Shown piece by piece: positions 47,991-57,292 of a stretch of DNA of 64,000 nt (position 1 is the first letter of the stretch; every line of letters starts with the position of its first letter). The notes under the pieces are model-generated. The model ran no database searches. It was not told the origin of the DNA and saw only the letters and a program-made list of their open reading frames with translations. Source of the stretch: Sulfurimonas sp. (lineage in GTDB: Bacteria; Campylobacterota; Campylobacteria; Campylobacterales; Sulfurimonadaceae); assembly GCF_018698455.1 (NCBI RefSeq), contig NZ_JABIOQ010000072.1:1-64000 (forward strand), written 5' to 3'. Made by a program: the position numbers and the translations under genes.

Positions 47991-49084
47991 TTTATTTTCC
48001 CATCTATTTTTTTTACTATTTTTCTATTTAACATTATTTGTATAAGTTCATCTTTTGAGTACTGGTCAAACTTCTCGTATGCTTCGTCAAAAAAGAGTTT
48101 TCTATCTTCTTTGTCAATTATATCCTGTAGATAGACTAAAGAGTTAGCGGAATAATCAGCATAAATATTGTTTGCATACTTTTCTTTTTTAAGTATATCA
48201 TAGAGACCACTTTTTGTAATGTTGATAAAAAAGGAGATATCATCGTCTTGGTCTCTAAAATAATCTAAATATTTTTTTGGTAATACAAAAACAAAACCAC
48301 CAATGATTTTTCCATTTCCATCTTGCATGCTGTCATAAAAAATATACTTATTATCTTTATCTAATAACCCAGTTAGTTTTAGCTCCTTAAAATCAACCGT
48401 CTTTAAAGTTTGTATATGAGAATAGTTATAGTTTCTGTTTGCGAGAATATAATCGGAGATAGCTAAATTTTGCATCATTAATACTGCAGTATCAATGTAC
48501 TGTACATCTAGTAGAACATATAAATCAATGCCGATACTACTAAAAAATTCTGTAATCGATTTAAAAAATGAGATGACTTCCACAAAACCGAGTCTTGTTC
48601 CATCTTTGGCATAAATGGGAACAGTCGCCTTGGTTCCCACTCGTCGTCCAATTTCAATAGAAGCCCTAGGATTTGTATGTGTGTCGAAGTACTTGAGGTC
48701 TAGCCTGTAGTCTCCAATGGGCATTCCCGTATAAACATTATCCCAACTCCGGGCAAATATATTTAATTCTTCTGTTAGAATTTGTGCTCTGATATGAAGG
48801 CTAGTCTCTTTTTCTATACTATTTAGCGCATCGGTTAGTAATTCATATCCTAAATCTTCGTCATCATTTTCAAGTGCATTGACGAGAGCTTCATTCTTTG
48901 ATAACAAAATAGCGACTTTTAAATCATCCATCTGATGAGTTTTGAGTTGTGCGGCAATCGTCAATCTCATTTGATCCACAATATTGTTTAGTTTTTGCTC
49001 ATTCACTTCATTATTAAAATAAAAAAAAATGGAAATAGTAATGGCAGTAAGTAGAACAAAAATTATAATTATTTTTTGTAACAT
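47987..49084 (-). CDS. Membrane-anchored double-Cache-like sensor protein without kinase domain
   Basis: N-terminal TM; RLDLKYFDTHTNPRASIEIGRRVGTKATVPIYAKDGTRLGFVEVISFFKSITEFF; ATGA overlap with response-regulator stub. Confidence 0.65.
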   Translation of the reverse strand: MLQKIIIIFVLLTAITISIFFYFNNEVNEQKLNNIVDQMRLTIAAQLKTHQMDDLKVAILLSKNEALVNALENDDEDLGYELLTDALNSIEKETSLHIRAQILTEELNIFARSWDNVYTGMPIGDYRLDLKYFDTHTNPRASIEIGRRVGTKATVPIYAKDGTRLGFVEVISFFKSITEFFSSIGIDLYVLLDVQYIDTAVLMMQNLAISDYILANRNYNYSHIQTLKTVDFKELKLTGLLDKDNKYIFYDSMQDGNGKIIGGFVFVLPKKYLDYFRDQDDDISFFINITKSGLYDILKKEKYANNIYADYSANSLVYLQDIIDKEDRKLFFDEAYEKFDQYSKDELIQIMLNRKIVKKIDGKIK

Positions 49085-49174
49085 AATTGTCCAGTGAGCT
49101 TAAAGTAGATACAATTTTACACTAAATTTACAAAAAAGCAATACAAAATAAAAAATATGGAGGTATAAAAGAAA

Positions 49175-49645
49175 ATGAAGAAAATTATAATTTACCTATT
49201 AGTGTGTTCTTTTGCAGTAATTCAAGCAGATGAGGAAGTGCATAAAGTTGTTTACGATCTTACAACAAGTAAGTTAGAAACATTTGAAAAAGTTGTGTTA
49301 AGTGCAATTGCAATGAATAAAACACATTATGAAAATAAGTTTGAGGAGTTAGAAGTATCTGTGGTTATTCATGGTGGAGCATACAGGTTTTTTGTAAAAG
49401 ATCTTGTAAATACTATATATAAAGATGACCTGAGACTACTTAAAAAACAGGAGAGCATCAAAAAACATATCGAATTAATGTCTGATACATATGATGTTGA
49501 GTTTTTAATGTGTAGAGTTGGAATGCTGAAAAATAAACTTGATGTAAATAATATAATGGATTTTGTTAAAATAGTTCCAAATTCAACTATTGGCTTGATA
49601 GATAAACAAAATGATGGATTTGCATATCTGCCAGTTGGAGATTAA
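49175..49645 (+). CDS. Secreted DsrE/F-like protein
   Basis: Signal peptide; HKVVYDLTTSKLETFEKVVLSAIAMNKTHYENKFEELEVSVVIHGGAYRFF...EFLMCRVGM. Confidence 0.65.
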   Translation: MKKIIIYLLVCSFAVIQADEEVHKVVYDLTTSKLETFEKVVLSAIAMNKTHYENKFEELEVSVVIHGGAYRFFVKDLVNTIYKDDLRLLKKQESIKKHIELMSDTYDVEFLMCRVGMLKNKLDVNNIMDFVKIVPNSTIGLIDKQNDGFAYLPVGD

Positions 49646-49707
49646 ACAATAGATTAAAGTCTGATTCGATATAATCTATTAATTAATTATTTAAAATAGG
49701 AACGTAT

Positions 49708-50463
49708 ATGGACATTTTTGAAGCACATAAAGAGAGAATAATTACGGGGATTGCTCTTTTAGCAGCAGTACTTATAGTAGGTTTAATAGACAACTTTTTC
49801 GTAATGTGGTTAGTCTTTGGTGGTGTCTATCTTCTTGCATTTAAAGAAGCAGAGAAACTCTTTGGAGTTGAGAAAGATCATCTTTTCCCTTTTGCTTTAG
49901 GTACTTGGTTACTTGCAGGAGTCTATCCTTATGGAGATGATCTTTTTGTTTTAGCTGGTGTTGTTTATGCGAGTGCAGTGGCGTTTAACAAAGAACTTTT
50001 ATGGAAAGACTTTTTACCTTTTATCTACCCAACAGCAGGTATGCTTTTCATGCTTACAATGTACCAAGAGTATGGAATACTTTCTCTTCTATGGTTACTT
50101 GCAGTAGTAGCACTGAGTGATATTGGTGCTTATGTAGTAGGTAAAAGCATAGGTAAAACAAAATTTTGTGAGACAAGTCCAAATAAAACGATGGAAGGAG
50201 TAGTTGGCGGGGTAGCTGTTGCTACTATCGGAGGTCTCTTTTTTGGACTTCCTATTGTTGATTTTAGTATTGCCTTTGTTATCTCTTTTATGGTTGCTGT
50301 GAGTTCTATATTTGGAGATTTATTTGAATCTTCACTCAAACGCAGTGCTGGAGTAAAGGATAGTGGTGATTTACTTCCAGGTCATGGCGGTGTTCTTGAC
50401 CGTATTGATGGATACCTTTTTGGTGGAATCATTATGCTTGTTCTCTTGAGAGGACTTGTCTAG
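49708..50463 (+). CDS. cdsA: Phosphatidate cytidylyltransferase
   Basis: SDIGAYVVGKSIGKTKFCETSPNKTMEGVVGG...SIFGDLFESSLKRSAGVKDSGDLLPGHGGVLDRIDG. Confidence 0.95.
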   Translation: MDIFEAHKERIITGIALLAAVLIVGLIDNFFVMWLVFGGVYLLAFKEAEKLFGVEKDHLFPFALGTWLLAGVYPYGDDLFVLAGVVYASAVAFNKELLWKDFLPFIYPTAGMLFMLTMYQEYGILSLLWLLAVVALSDIGAYVVGKSIGKTKFCETSPNKTMEGVVGGVAVATIGGLFFGLPIVDFSIAFVISFMVAVSSIFGDLFESSLKRSAGVKDSGDLLPGHGGVLDRIDGYLFGGIIMLVLLRGLV

Positions 50464-51535
50464 TTTGATTCTCCTTGGTTCTACTGGCTCAATAGGTGTA
50501 AATACACTCCTAGTCGCTAAAAAATTCGGTATTAATGTTGAGGTTTTAGTTGCTGGTAAAAATATCAAACTCTTAAATGAGCAGATAAAAGAGCATAAAC
50601 CAAAAGTTGTAGTTATCTCAGATTCTCAAGATATATGGAGTGTAAATCATAGCTGCGTTTACTCAGGTGAAGAAGCTATTCTTGATGTTATTGCTGATGC
50701 TTCAAGCTCTTTAGTTGTGAATGCCTTAGTCGGTTTTCTCGGTCTTCGTCCAACACTCAAAGCACTCGAGTGTAACAAAAAAGTAGCACTAGCAAATAAA
50801 GAATCTTTAGTTGCTTGTGGTGCTTTTATAGATGTAAGTAAAATTCAACCCATTGATAGTGAGCACTTTGGACTCTGGTACTTAATGCAAGACAGACCCG
50901 TTAAAAAGATGATTATCACTGCGAGTGGTGGAGCATTTCGAGATTGGGATATCAAAAAAATTCAAAATGCAACATTAGCAGATACTCAGAACCATCCAAA
51001 CTGGTCTATGGGTCAAAAGATAACTATAGACTCTGCAACTATGGTGAACAAGATGTTTGAACTTCTTGAGGCTAGATGGCTTTTTGGTGAGGGTGAGTAT
51101 GATGCAATTATTGAGACACAGTCACTTATCCATGCACTTATAGATTTTAAAGACGGCTCAACTACTGCACATTTTGCTCATGCTTCCATGCAACTTCCCA
51201 TTGCTTATGCACTTGATGAGAAGATGAATGAGAACATTTTAGAGCATGTTGATCTTCTTAAAATAGGAAGTTTAGAATTTAGAGAAATAGAGACTAGTCG
51301 CTATCCTATTTGGAATATCAAAGAAGAATTACTTAAAAATCCGATTCGTGGTCTTGTTGTAAACGCAGCAAATGAAATAGCAATCGAGAAGTTTATAAAC
51401 AAAGAAATAAATTTTATGGATATCAGTAGTAACATTATGAATGCATTTGACAAGTTTACAGATATACCAAATAATGTTGATGATGTTTTTAGTCTTGATG
51501 CAGAAGTTCGTGAGTTTGTGAGAAAAATAAAATGA
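50456..51535 (+). CDS. dxr: 1-deoxy-D-xylulose 5-phosphate reductoisomerase
   Basis: LILLGSTGSIGVNTLLVAKKF...ALANKESLVACG...PIDSEHFGLWYLMQ...TASGGAFRDWD...NWSMGQKITIDSATMVNKMFE. Confidence 0.95.
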   Translation: MSSLILLGSTGSIGVNTLLVAKKFGINVEVLVAGKNIKLLNEQIKEHKPKVVVISDSQDIWSVNHSCVYSGEEAILDVIADASSSLVVNALVGFLGLRPTLKALECNKKVALANKESLVACGAFIDVSKIQPIDSEHFGLWYLMQDRPVKKMIITASGGAFRDWDIKKIQNATLADTQNHPNWSMGQKITIDSATMVNKMFELLEARWLFGEGEYDAIIETQSLIHALIDFKDGSTTAHFAHASMQLPIAYALDEKMNENILEHVDLLKIGSLEFREIETSRYPIWNIKEELLKNPIRGLVVNAANEIAIEKFINKEINFMDISSNIMNAFDKFTDIPNNVDDVFSLDAEVREFVRKIK

Positions 51536-52578
51536 TACAAGGTGTTTCCCTCTTTGCAAATGTAGGTATAGCAGAGACCTACATAAAAAACCACAAAATT
51601 AACATTGCAGTAGCGAATGAACTTCTAGATAACCGTGCTCGGTTTCATCAAGAGATGCATCCTAAATGTAAGATGATTCAGGGTGATATCACAAGTGATG
51701 AAACTTTTACTAAAGTACTAAAAGCATCGAAAAAATCAAAATGTGATTTTTTAATAGCAACACCTCCTTGTCAAGGAATGAGTTTAGCTGGAAAAATGCA
51801 TGAAAACGATCCAAGAAATTCACTTATAAAATATGTAATAAAACTAGCACAAGAGTTACAACCTACAAATATTTTAATAGAAAATGTTCCAAAGGTTTTA
51901 AATACTTACCTTTCTCATAAAGGTGAAAAGTTAAAGATAACTGACTTTATAAAACAAGAGTTAGAACCACTAGGTTATATAGTGAATCCAGTTGTTGTTG
52001 ATGCATCGGACTATGGAACGCCGCAGAGTCGTAAACGTGCGATTTATCTTATATCTAAACTCCAAAAATGGGAACTTCCAAGTAAAAAAGAGAAGATTAC
52101 AGTTCGTGAGATGATAGAGTATTTACCAACTTTAGAAAGTGAACAAAGTTCTGATATAAAGTACCACAACGCAAAAAAACATAACGATAGACACATCGCT
52201 TTTTTAAAGAAAACGCCAACTGGAAAAACAGCTCTTCATAACAAGGTGCACTATCCTAAAAAAGTAGATGGTACACGGATTAAAGGCTATGACACTACTT
52301 ACAAACGAATAGAATGGGATAAACCGTCTCCAACTATTACAATGGCAAATGGTTCAATCTCCTCACAAAACAATGTTCATCCTGGGCGTTTACTTGCAGA
52401 TGGAACATATAGTGATGCTCGTGTTTTAACTCTTAAAGAGATATTTATATTAACAGGTTTACCTGATGACTGGACTCCTCCTGAGTGGGCAAGTGAAAAT
52501 CTTATTAGACAGGTTATAGGAGAAGGTGTTCCTCCTATGCTAATAGACTCACTTCTTGGGGTAATGCCTCAAAAATAA
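51532..52578 (+). CDS. DNA (cytosine-5-)-methyltransferase
   Basis: m5C MTase motifs: SLFANVGIAE (I), ATPPCQGMSLAG (IV), ILIENVPKVL (VI), PQSRKRAIYLIS (VIII), RVLTLKEIFILTGLPDDW (IX/X region). Confidence 0.93.
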   Translation: MIQGVSLFANVGIAETYIKNHKINIAVANELLDNRARFHQEMHPKCKMIQGDITSDETFTKVLKASKKSKCDFLIATPPCQGMSLAGKMHENDPRNSLIKYVIKLAQELQPTNILIENVPKVLNTYLSHKGEKLKITDFIKQELEPLGYIVNPVVVDASDYGTPQSRKRAIYLISKLQKWELPSKKEKITVREMIEYLPTLESEQSSDIKYHNAKKHNDRHIAFLKKTPTGKTALHNKVHYPKKVDGTRIKGYDTTYKRIEWDKPSPTITMANGSISSQNNVHPGRLLADGTYSDARVLTLKEIFILTGLPDDWTPPEWASENLIRQVIGEGVPPMLIDSLLGVMPQK

Positions 52579-53672
52579 TGGCTAATGTTTACAGATGGCA
52601 GGCTCCTGGGAATGGCAAGATATTTGACAAGCCTTTAGGTGAAGTTAGTTATATGAACAGTCGAACTATTGCTGTTTTAAAGTTTGTTTTAGAAAAAGTA
52701 AAAGTTTCACAAGCCGAGTTTGAGCGAGAGATAAAAGCTTACTTGGAAGAAAATACAGACTATGAAGAGAACAATTCCACTCCGGCACATTTTTTTAGAC
52801 CACTTCTTTTTTTAGGTTTTTTAAAAATAAGTAGCTCAAAGGTTTTGGAACTAACCCTTGAGGGTGATAAGTTTTTATACTTTTATGAAAGACAAGAGTA
52901 TAAAAAATGTAAAAAGTACATTTTGAATCAGCTCGATAACTCTAAGTACCCGAGTATAGCGACTAAAGAAATTAAACTACAACTTTTTCCTTTTAGGATT
53001 TTATTTAAACTTTTACTCAGTGAACTGGAAAGGGGTTTAAGTAAAGAGTTTATAAAAGAACAACTCATTTATCTGAAAAGTTATGATGATTTGGTACTGT
53101 ATGAAAAGAGTGGGAATCTAGAAAAAATAGCAAAAGAGCAAGAGTATGATAAGTTTTATACTTGGGTGGTCAACTCTCTTGTAAACATAGAAATTCTTAA
53201 AAAAAAGAATGGAAATTATTTTATAGCTGATGATATTTATGCTGATGTAGAGACACTTTATAAGAATCTTTCATTTGAGTCTCTTTTTTTTGGTGATGAG
53301 ACCTTGTTTTGTCAGCTTGATGGAAAAACGGCGAATGAGAGATATAAACGCGATGCAAGACTTATTCAAGATGCTAAAGTAAGAGATAATTTCACATGCC
53401 AAATAGATAAGACACATGAAACATTTATCTCAAAGGGTGTAAATTATGTTGAAGGACATCATGTCGTGCCAATGTTTCAACAAAAAAATTACACATTAAA
53501 TCTTGATGATGTAGATAATATACTTTCTTTATGTCCAACCTGCCATCGTGAGATACATTCAGGTGATAATAAAGGTGATATTTTAAGTAAAATATATAAA
53601 ATACAGTTGGCATTTATGTCACAAAATAGTATTTCATCAGAAGACTTACAAAAAATGTACTACTGTGCATAA
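52578..53672 (+). CDS. HNH endonuclease, probable type II restriction enzyme partner
   Basis: FTCQIDKTHETFISKGVNYVEGHHVVPMFQQ...DNILSLCPTCHREIHSG HNH motif; start abuts MTase stop. Confidence 0.85.
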   Translation: MANVYRWQAPGNGKIFDKPLGEVSYMNSRTIAVLKFVLEKVKVSQAEFEREIKAYLEENTDYEENNSTPAHFFRPLLFLGFLKISSSKVLELTLEGDKFLYFYERQEYKKCKKYILNQLDNSKYPSIATKEIKLQLFPFRILFKLLLSELERGLSKEFIKEQLIYLKSYDDLVLYEKSGNLEKIAKEQEYDKFYTWVVNSLVNIEILKKKNGNYFIADDIYADVETLYKNLSFESLFFGDETLFCQLDGKTANERYKRDARLIQDAKVRDNFTCQIDKTHETFISKGVNYVEGHHVVPMFQQKNYTLNLDDVDNILSLCPTCHREIHSGDNKGDILSKIYKIQLAFMSQNSISSEDLQKMYYCA

Positions 53673-53685
53673 AAGGAAAATATAG

Positions 53686-54672
53686 ATGATTTTAGCAATA
53701 GAGAGTTCATGCGATGACAGTGCAATATCTATCACGGATATAAAAACAAAAAAACTTCTTTTTCATAAAAAAATTTCTCAAGAGTTAGAGCATAGTGTTT
53801 ACGGTGGAGTAGTTCCAGAACTTGCAGCCCGTCTTCATGCAGAAGCTCTTCCTAAAATTTTAGAAGAGTGTGAGCCCTACTTTAAAGACTTAAAGGCTGT
53901 AGCGGTTACTTCAACTCCTGGTCTTGCTGTGACTTTAGTTGAGGGTGTAACTATGGCAAAAGCTATTGCAGTAGCCTTAGACATACCCATCATCGGAGTT
54001 AATCATCTCATCGGACATATTTATTCGCTTTTTATAGAAAAAGAGACCCAGTTCCCTTTGACCTGTCTACTAGTTTCAGGTGGTCACACACAAGTCATGG
54101 AAGTAACAAGTCTTACAGAGATAGAGACAGTTGCTAAGAGTATGGACGATAGTTTTGGAGAGAGTTTTGATAAGGTGGCAAAAATGATGGGTCTTGGATA
54201 TCCTGGTGGTCCAGTCATTGAAAAACTAGCACTTAACGGTGATAGACTTGCGCATAACTTCACAGTTCCTCTGCATCAGTCACCTCTTATCGCGTTTAGC
54301 TACTCAGGACTTAAAAATGCAGTAAGACTTGCTGTTTTGGAAGAAGAGAAAAAAGAAAAACCAGATTTTAGTGATATAGCCGCTTCTTTTGAGCATATAG
54401 CGACGAAACATTTGACAATGAAACTTAAAAAGTATTTGAAAACTATAAAGCCTACTACATTTGCTATTGTTGGTGGTGCGAGTGCAAATCTTTATCTTCG
54501 TGGACAAATACAAGAACTGTTAAAACCTCATAATGCTGAGTTAATCCTCAGTGAACTAAAGTACTGCTCAGACAATGCAGCAATGATAGGACGAGTAGCA
54601 ATTGAGATGTATGAGAAAAAACTGTTTAGCAGATTAGAAGATTTGGACATTAGTCCACGGAGTAATCTTTAG
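53686..54672 (+). CDS. tsaD: tRNA threonylcarbamoyladenosine biosynthesis protein TsaD
   Basis: [65 protein letters not shown]. Confidence 0.95.
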   Translation: MILAIESSCDDSAISITDIKTKKLLFHKKISQELEHSVYGGVVPELAARLHAEALPKILEECEPYFKDLKAVAVTSTPGLAVTLVEGVTMAKAIAVALDIPIIGVNHLIGHIYSLFIEKETQFPLTCLLVSGGHTQVMEVTSLTEIETVAKSMDDSFGESFDKVAKMMGLGYPGGPVIEKLALNGDRLAHNFTVPLHQSPLIAFSYSGLKNAVRLAVLEEEKKEKPDFSDIAASFEHIATKHLTMKLKKYLKTIKPTTFAIVGGASANLYLRGQIQELLKPHNAELILSELKYCSDNAAMIGRVAIEMYEKKLFSRLEDLDISPRSNL

Positions 54673-54775
54673 TATTAGTATTAAAATCTACTGAACATAA
54701 CGGAAGTTTCTTGAATTTAAGAGTAAAATTATCAGATTCAATTATACTTACGAAAATTAAACTCAAGGAGCCACA

Positions 54776-55279
54776 ATGGCAACTACAAAATTCAAAGGTA
54801 CAGACGTAGAACTAATAGGAAATGAAGTAAATGTTGGAGACAAAGCACCAGCAATTACTGTTGTAAATTCTGAAGGTTTAGGTGACGTTGTTGTTGGTGG
54901 AGCTACTGGTAAAAAGCAACTTATTATAGTTGTTCCTTCTTTAGACACAGGTGTATGTGCTACTGAAACTCGTAACTTTAACTCTAAAGCTGCTTCACTT
55001 GGTGATGTAACTGCAACTATCGTTTCTCTTGACCTTCCATTTGCTGCTGGACGTTTTTGTCAATCTGAGGGAATCAATGACTTAACTGTATGTTCTGACT
55101 TTAGAAACAAAGACTTCGCTAATGCTTACGGTGTACTACTTGGTGGTTCTGTTTTAGCTGGTGTTACTTGTAGAGCAATCTTCGTAGTAAACGAAGAAGG
55201 TGTTGTTACTTACAAAGAGATCGTTCCAGAAATTACTGAAGAGCCTAACTACGATGCTGCTATCGCTGCAGTAAGCTAA
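54776..55279 (+). CDS. tpx: Thiol peroxidase (Tpx, peroxiredoxin family)
   Basis: VPSLDTGVCATETRNFNSKAA...DLPFAAGRFCQSEGI. Confidence 0.95.
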   Translation: MATTKFKGTDVELIGNEVNVGDKAPAITVVNSEGLGDVVVGGATGKKQLIIVVPSLDTGVCATETRNFNSKAASLGDVTATIVSLDLPFAAGRFCQSEGINDLTVCSDFRNKDFANAYGVLLGGSVLAGVTCRAIFVVNEEGVVTYKEIVPEITEEPNYDAAIAAVS

Positions 55280-55302
55280 GCCTTTAGGTTTTATTATCTT
55301 TC

Positions 55303-55320
55303 GCCACTCATTCGAGTGGC
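55303..55320 (+). terminator. Intrinsic terminator-like hairpin after tpx
   Basis: GCCACTC-ATTC-GAGTGGC followed by T-rich sequence. Confidence 0.7.
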
Positions 55321-55448
55321 ATTCTTCTTGTTACTTTTCAAACTTAAACTTTTCAAATCTATTTTTTATCAAAACTTTACATATGACTTTAATATATTAG
55401 ACAAAGATTATTTGCTATAATCTTTTAAATTATAAAAAGGTGTGAAAT

Positions 55449-56207
55449 ATGAAAAAAGTATTAAGTTTATTGGCATTTGGACTAATGTTAACAACGACCC
55501 TCAGTGCAGATTTTTTAAGAGCTGAAGTTGGAGCAGGAGTTTGGGCGCATACACCAACAGGTGGTCTTGAATCAAGTCAAAGTGGAGCAACTGGTTCAGA
55601 TGTTTCATCAGAGACTCAGCAAGCTGGCGGTTATGCTTGGTTACTTGTAAAACATTTTGTTCCGGTGATCCCTAACTTGCGTTTAGAATATGCAAATGTT
55701 ACAAGTGAGGGTGAAGCAATTGGTACCTTTGCTGGCTTTAGTGCAAGTGCAGGAAAGTCTACATTAGAGATGACACAGTACGATATTATTCCTTATTACA
55801 ATATTTTGGATAACACTTTTTGGCTGACTCTTGATTTAGGTATTGACTTAAAAATGGTAAATGTTGATTATAGCGTTGCTGGTGTAACACTAGATAATGC
55901 AGTATCTGGTACAGAGTATGATAAAGTTCAAATGCTACCAATTCCTATGGTATATGTTAGAACTAGACTTGAAATCCCAATGAGTGATTTAGCAGCTGAA
56001 GCAGACGTAAAGTATATCTCTTACGACTCTACGACTATCTATGATGCAAGAGTAAAAGTTGATTATACTATTGATATTACACCTCTTATTCAACCGGCTA
56101 TTGAGGTTGGATATAGAGTTCAAAAATTTGAAACGGGCGAAGCTCAAGATGTTGATTTTAAACTTGACTTTGCAGGAATCTATGCAGGTTTAATACTGCG
56201 TTTCTAA
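55449..56207 (+). CDS. Outer membrane beta-barrel protein (TIGR04219-like)
   Basis: Signal peptide; RAEVGAGVWAHTPTGGLESSQ...LRLEYANVTSEG...AGIYAGLILRF terminal strand. Confidence 0.75.
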   Translation: MKKVLSLLAFGLMLTTTLSADFLRAEVGAGVWAHTPTGGLESSQSGATGSDVSSETQQAGGYAWLLVKHFVPVIPNLRLEYANVTSEGEAIGTFAGFSASAGKSTLEMTQYDIIPYYNILDNTFWLTLDLGIDLKMVNVDYSVAGVTLDNAVSGTEYDKVQMLPIPMVYVRTRLEIPMSDLAAEADVKYISYDSTTIYDARVKVDYTIDITPLIQPAIEVGYRVQKFETGEAQDVDFKLDFAGIYAGLILRF

Positions 56208-57025
56208 GTCTTCTTTATGAGTGGCGAATTGCTACTCATACAGTCTACATCTAAAACTACAATTTCACATTCAAGCCAAATACTAAACTTTTCATAAACT
56301 CTTCTTTGAGCCTCTTTTATTAAGTATAGTGCATCTTCAAAAATTCCATTTCCATTGTTAACAAGAAAGTTTGCATGCTCTAGAGAAAAGCACATATCTC
56401 CTTTAAGTGCTCCTTTAAGTCCGACAGCTTCTATAAGTCTCCCCGCATAGTCACCCTCAGGGTTTTTAAAACAACTTCCAGCACTTGGAGTTGAAGGTTG
56501 GTTTGAGCGCATTTTTTTAAACATTGCGACTTTGTCGATGTCAAAACCATATTGGATTTTAAAGCTAGCTTCTAAAATCGGTTTATCTATATTTGTAAAT
56601 CTATAGCCATGCTCAATTTCACTTCTCTTTTGAATGCCATTAGTCGTTTTAATCGAGATAAGATTGTTAAAGATTTCATACTCTTTGAGTCCCGCATTCA
56701 TATACACTAGGCCACCAAGTTTACCGGGAAGATGAGAAACAAATTCAAAGTTTGCAATATTATTCTTTTTGCAGAATGAAGCGACCTTTCCTGATGGCAT
56801 TGCCCCTCCTATTTTTAAGACATCATTTTCTATTTTTATGTAGTCATACATTTTGGAAAGGGTCATTAAAGGAGGTGGATTTGGACTAACTAGAGTGTTG
56901 TTACAAGAACCTATTAGATAACAGTTCTCGATGTTAGAAAAATCTTCTTCTAAGATAGAAACATCAAAACTTCCTCCTATTTTAAAAGAGGAATACTTTT
57001 TAAAGTTTATAAGTTTTGTAGTCAT
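56204..57025 (-). CDS. murB: UDP-N-acetylmuramate dehydrogenase
   Basis: SFKIGGSFDVSIL...LPGKLGGLVYMNAGLKEYEIFN...QPSTPSAGSCFKNPEGDYAGRLIEAVGLKG. Confidence 0.92.
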   Translation of the reverse strand: MTTKLINFKKYSSFKIGGSFDVSILEEDFSNIENCYLIGSCNNTLVSPNPPPLMTLSKMYDYIKIENDVLKIGGAMPSGKVASFCKKNNIANFEFVSHLPGKLGGLVYMNAGLKEYEIFNNLISIKTTNGIQKRSEIEHGYRFTNIDKPILEASFKIQYGFDIDKVAMFKKMRSNQPSTPSAGSCFKNPEGDYAGRLIEAVGLKGALKGDMCFSLEHANFLVNNGNGIFEDALYLIKEAQRRVYEKFSIWLECEIVVLDVDCMSSNSPLIKKT

Positions 57026-57291
57026 TACTCAACAAAAGTAGGCATTAATTCAAACACATGTGTTGTAAAATCGATCATCTCGTTGAGCATCCATGGCATA
57101 GTCAAAACTATGACAACTACAACACCAATAATTTTAGGAATAAAAGAAAGTGTCATCTCGTTTATCTGAGTAGTCGCTTGAAATATGGAAACAGCAAGAC
57201 CTATAAACATACCAGTAAGTAGACCAGGTAGTGCTAACATAAGTGCTATTTTAAATGTTTCAACACCAAGTGCTATCAGTTTTGCTTCCAT
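57025..57291 (-). CDS. fliQ: Flagellar biosynthesis protein FliQ
   Basis: 88 aa; KIALMLALPGLLTGMFIGLAVSIFQATTQINEMTLSFIPKIIGV. Confidence 0.93.
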   Translation of the reverse strand: MEAKLIALGVETFKIALMLALPGLLTGMFIGLAVSIFQATTQINEMTLSFIPKIIGVVVVIVLTMPWMLNEMIDFTTHVFELMPTFVE

Positions 57292-57292
57292 T

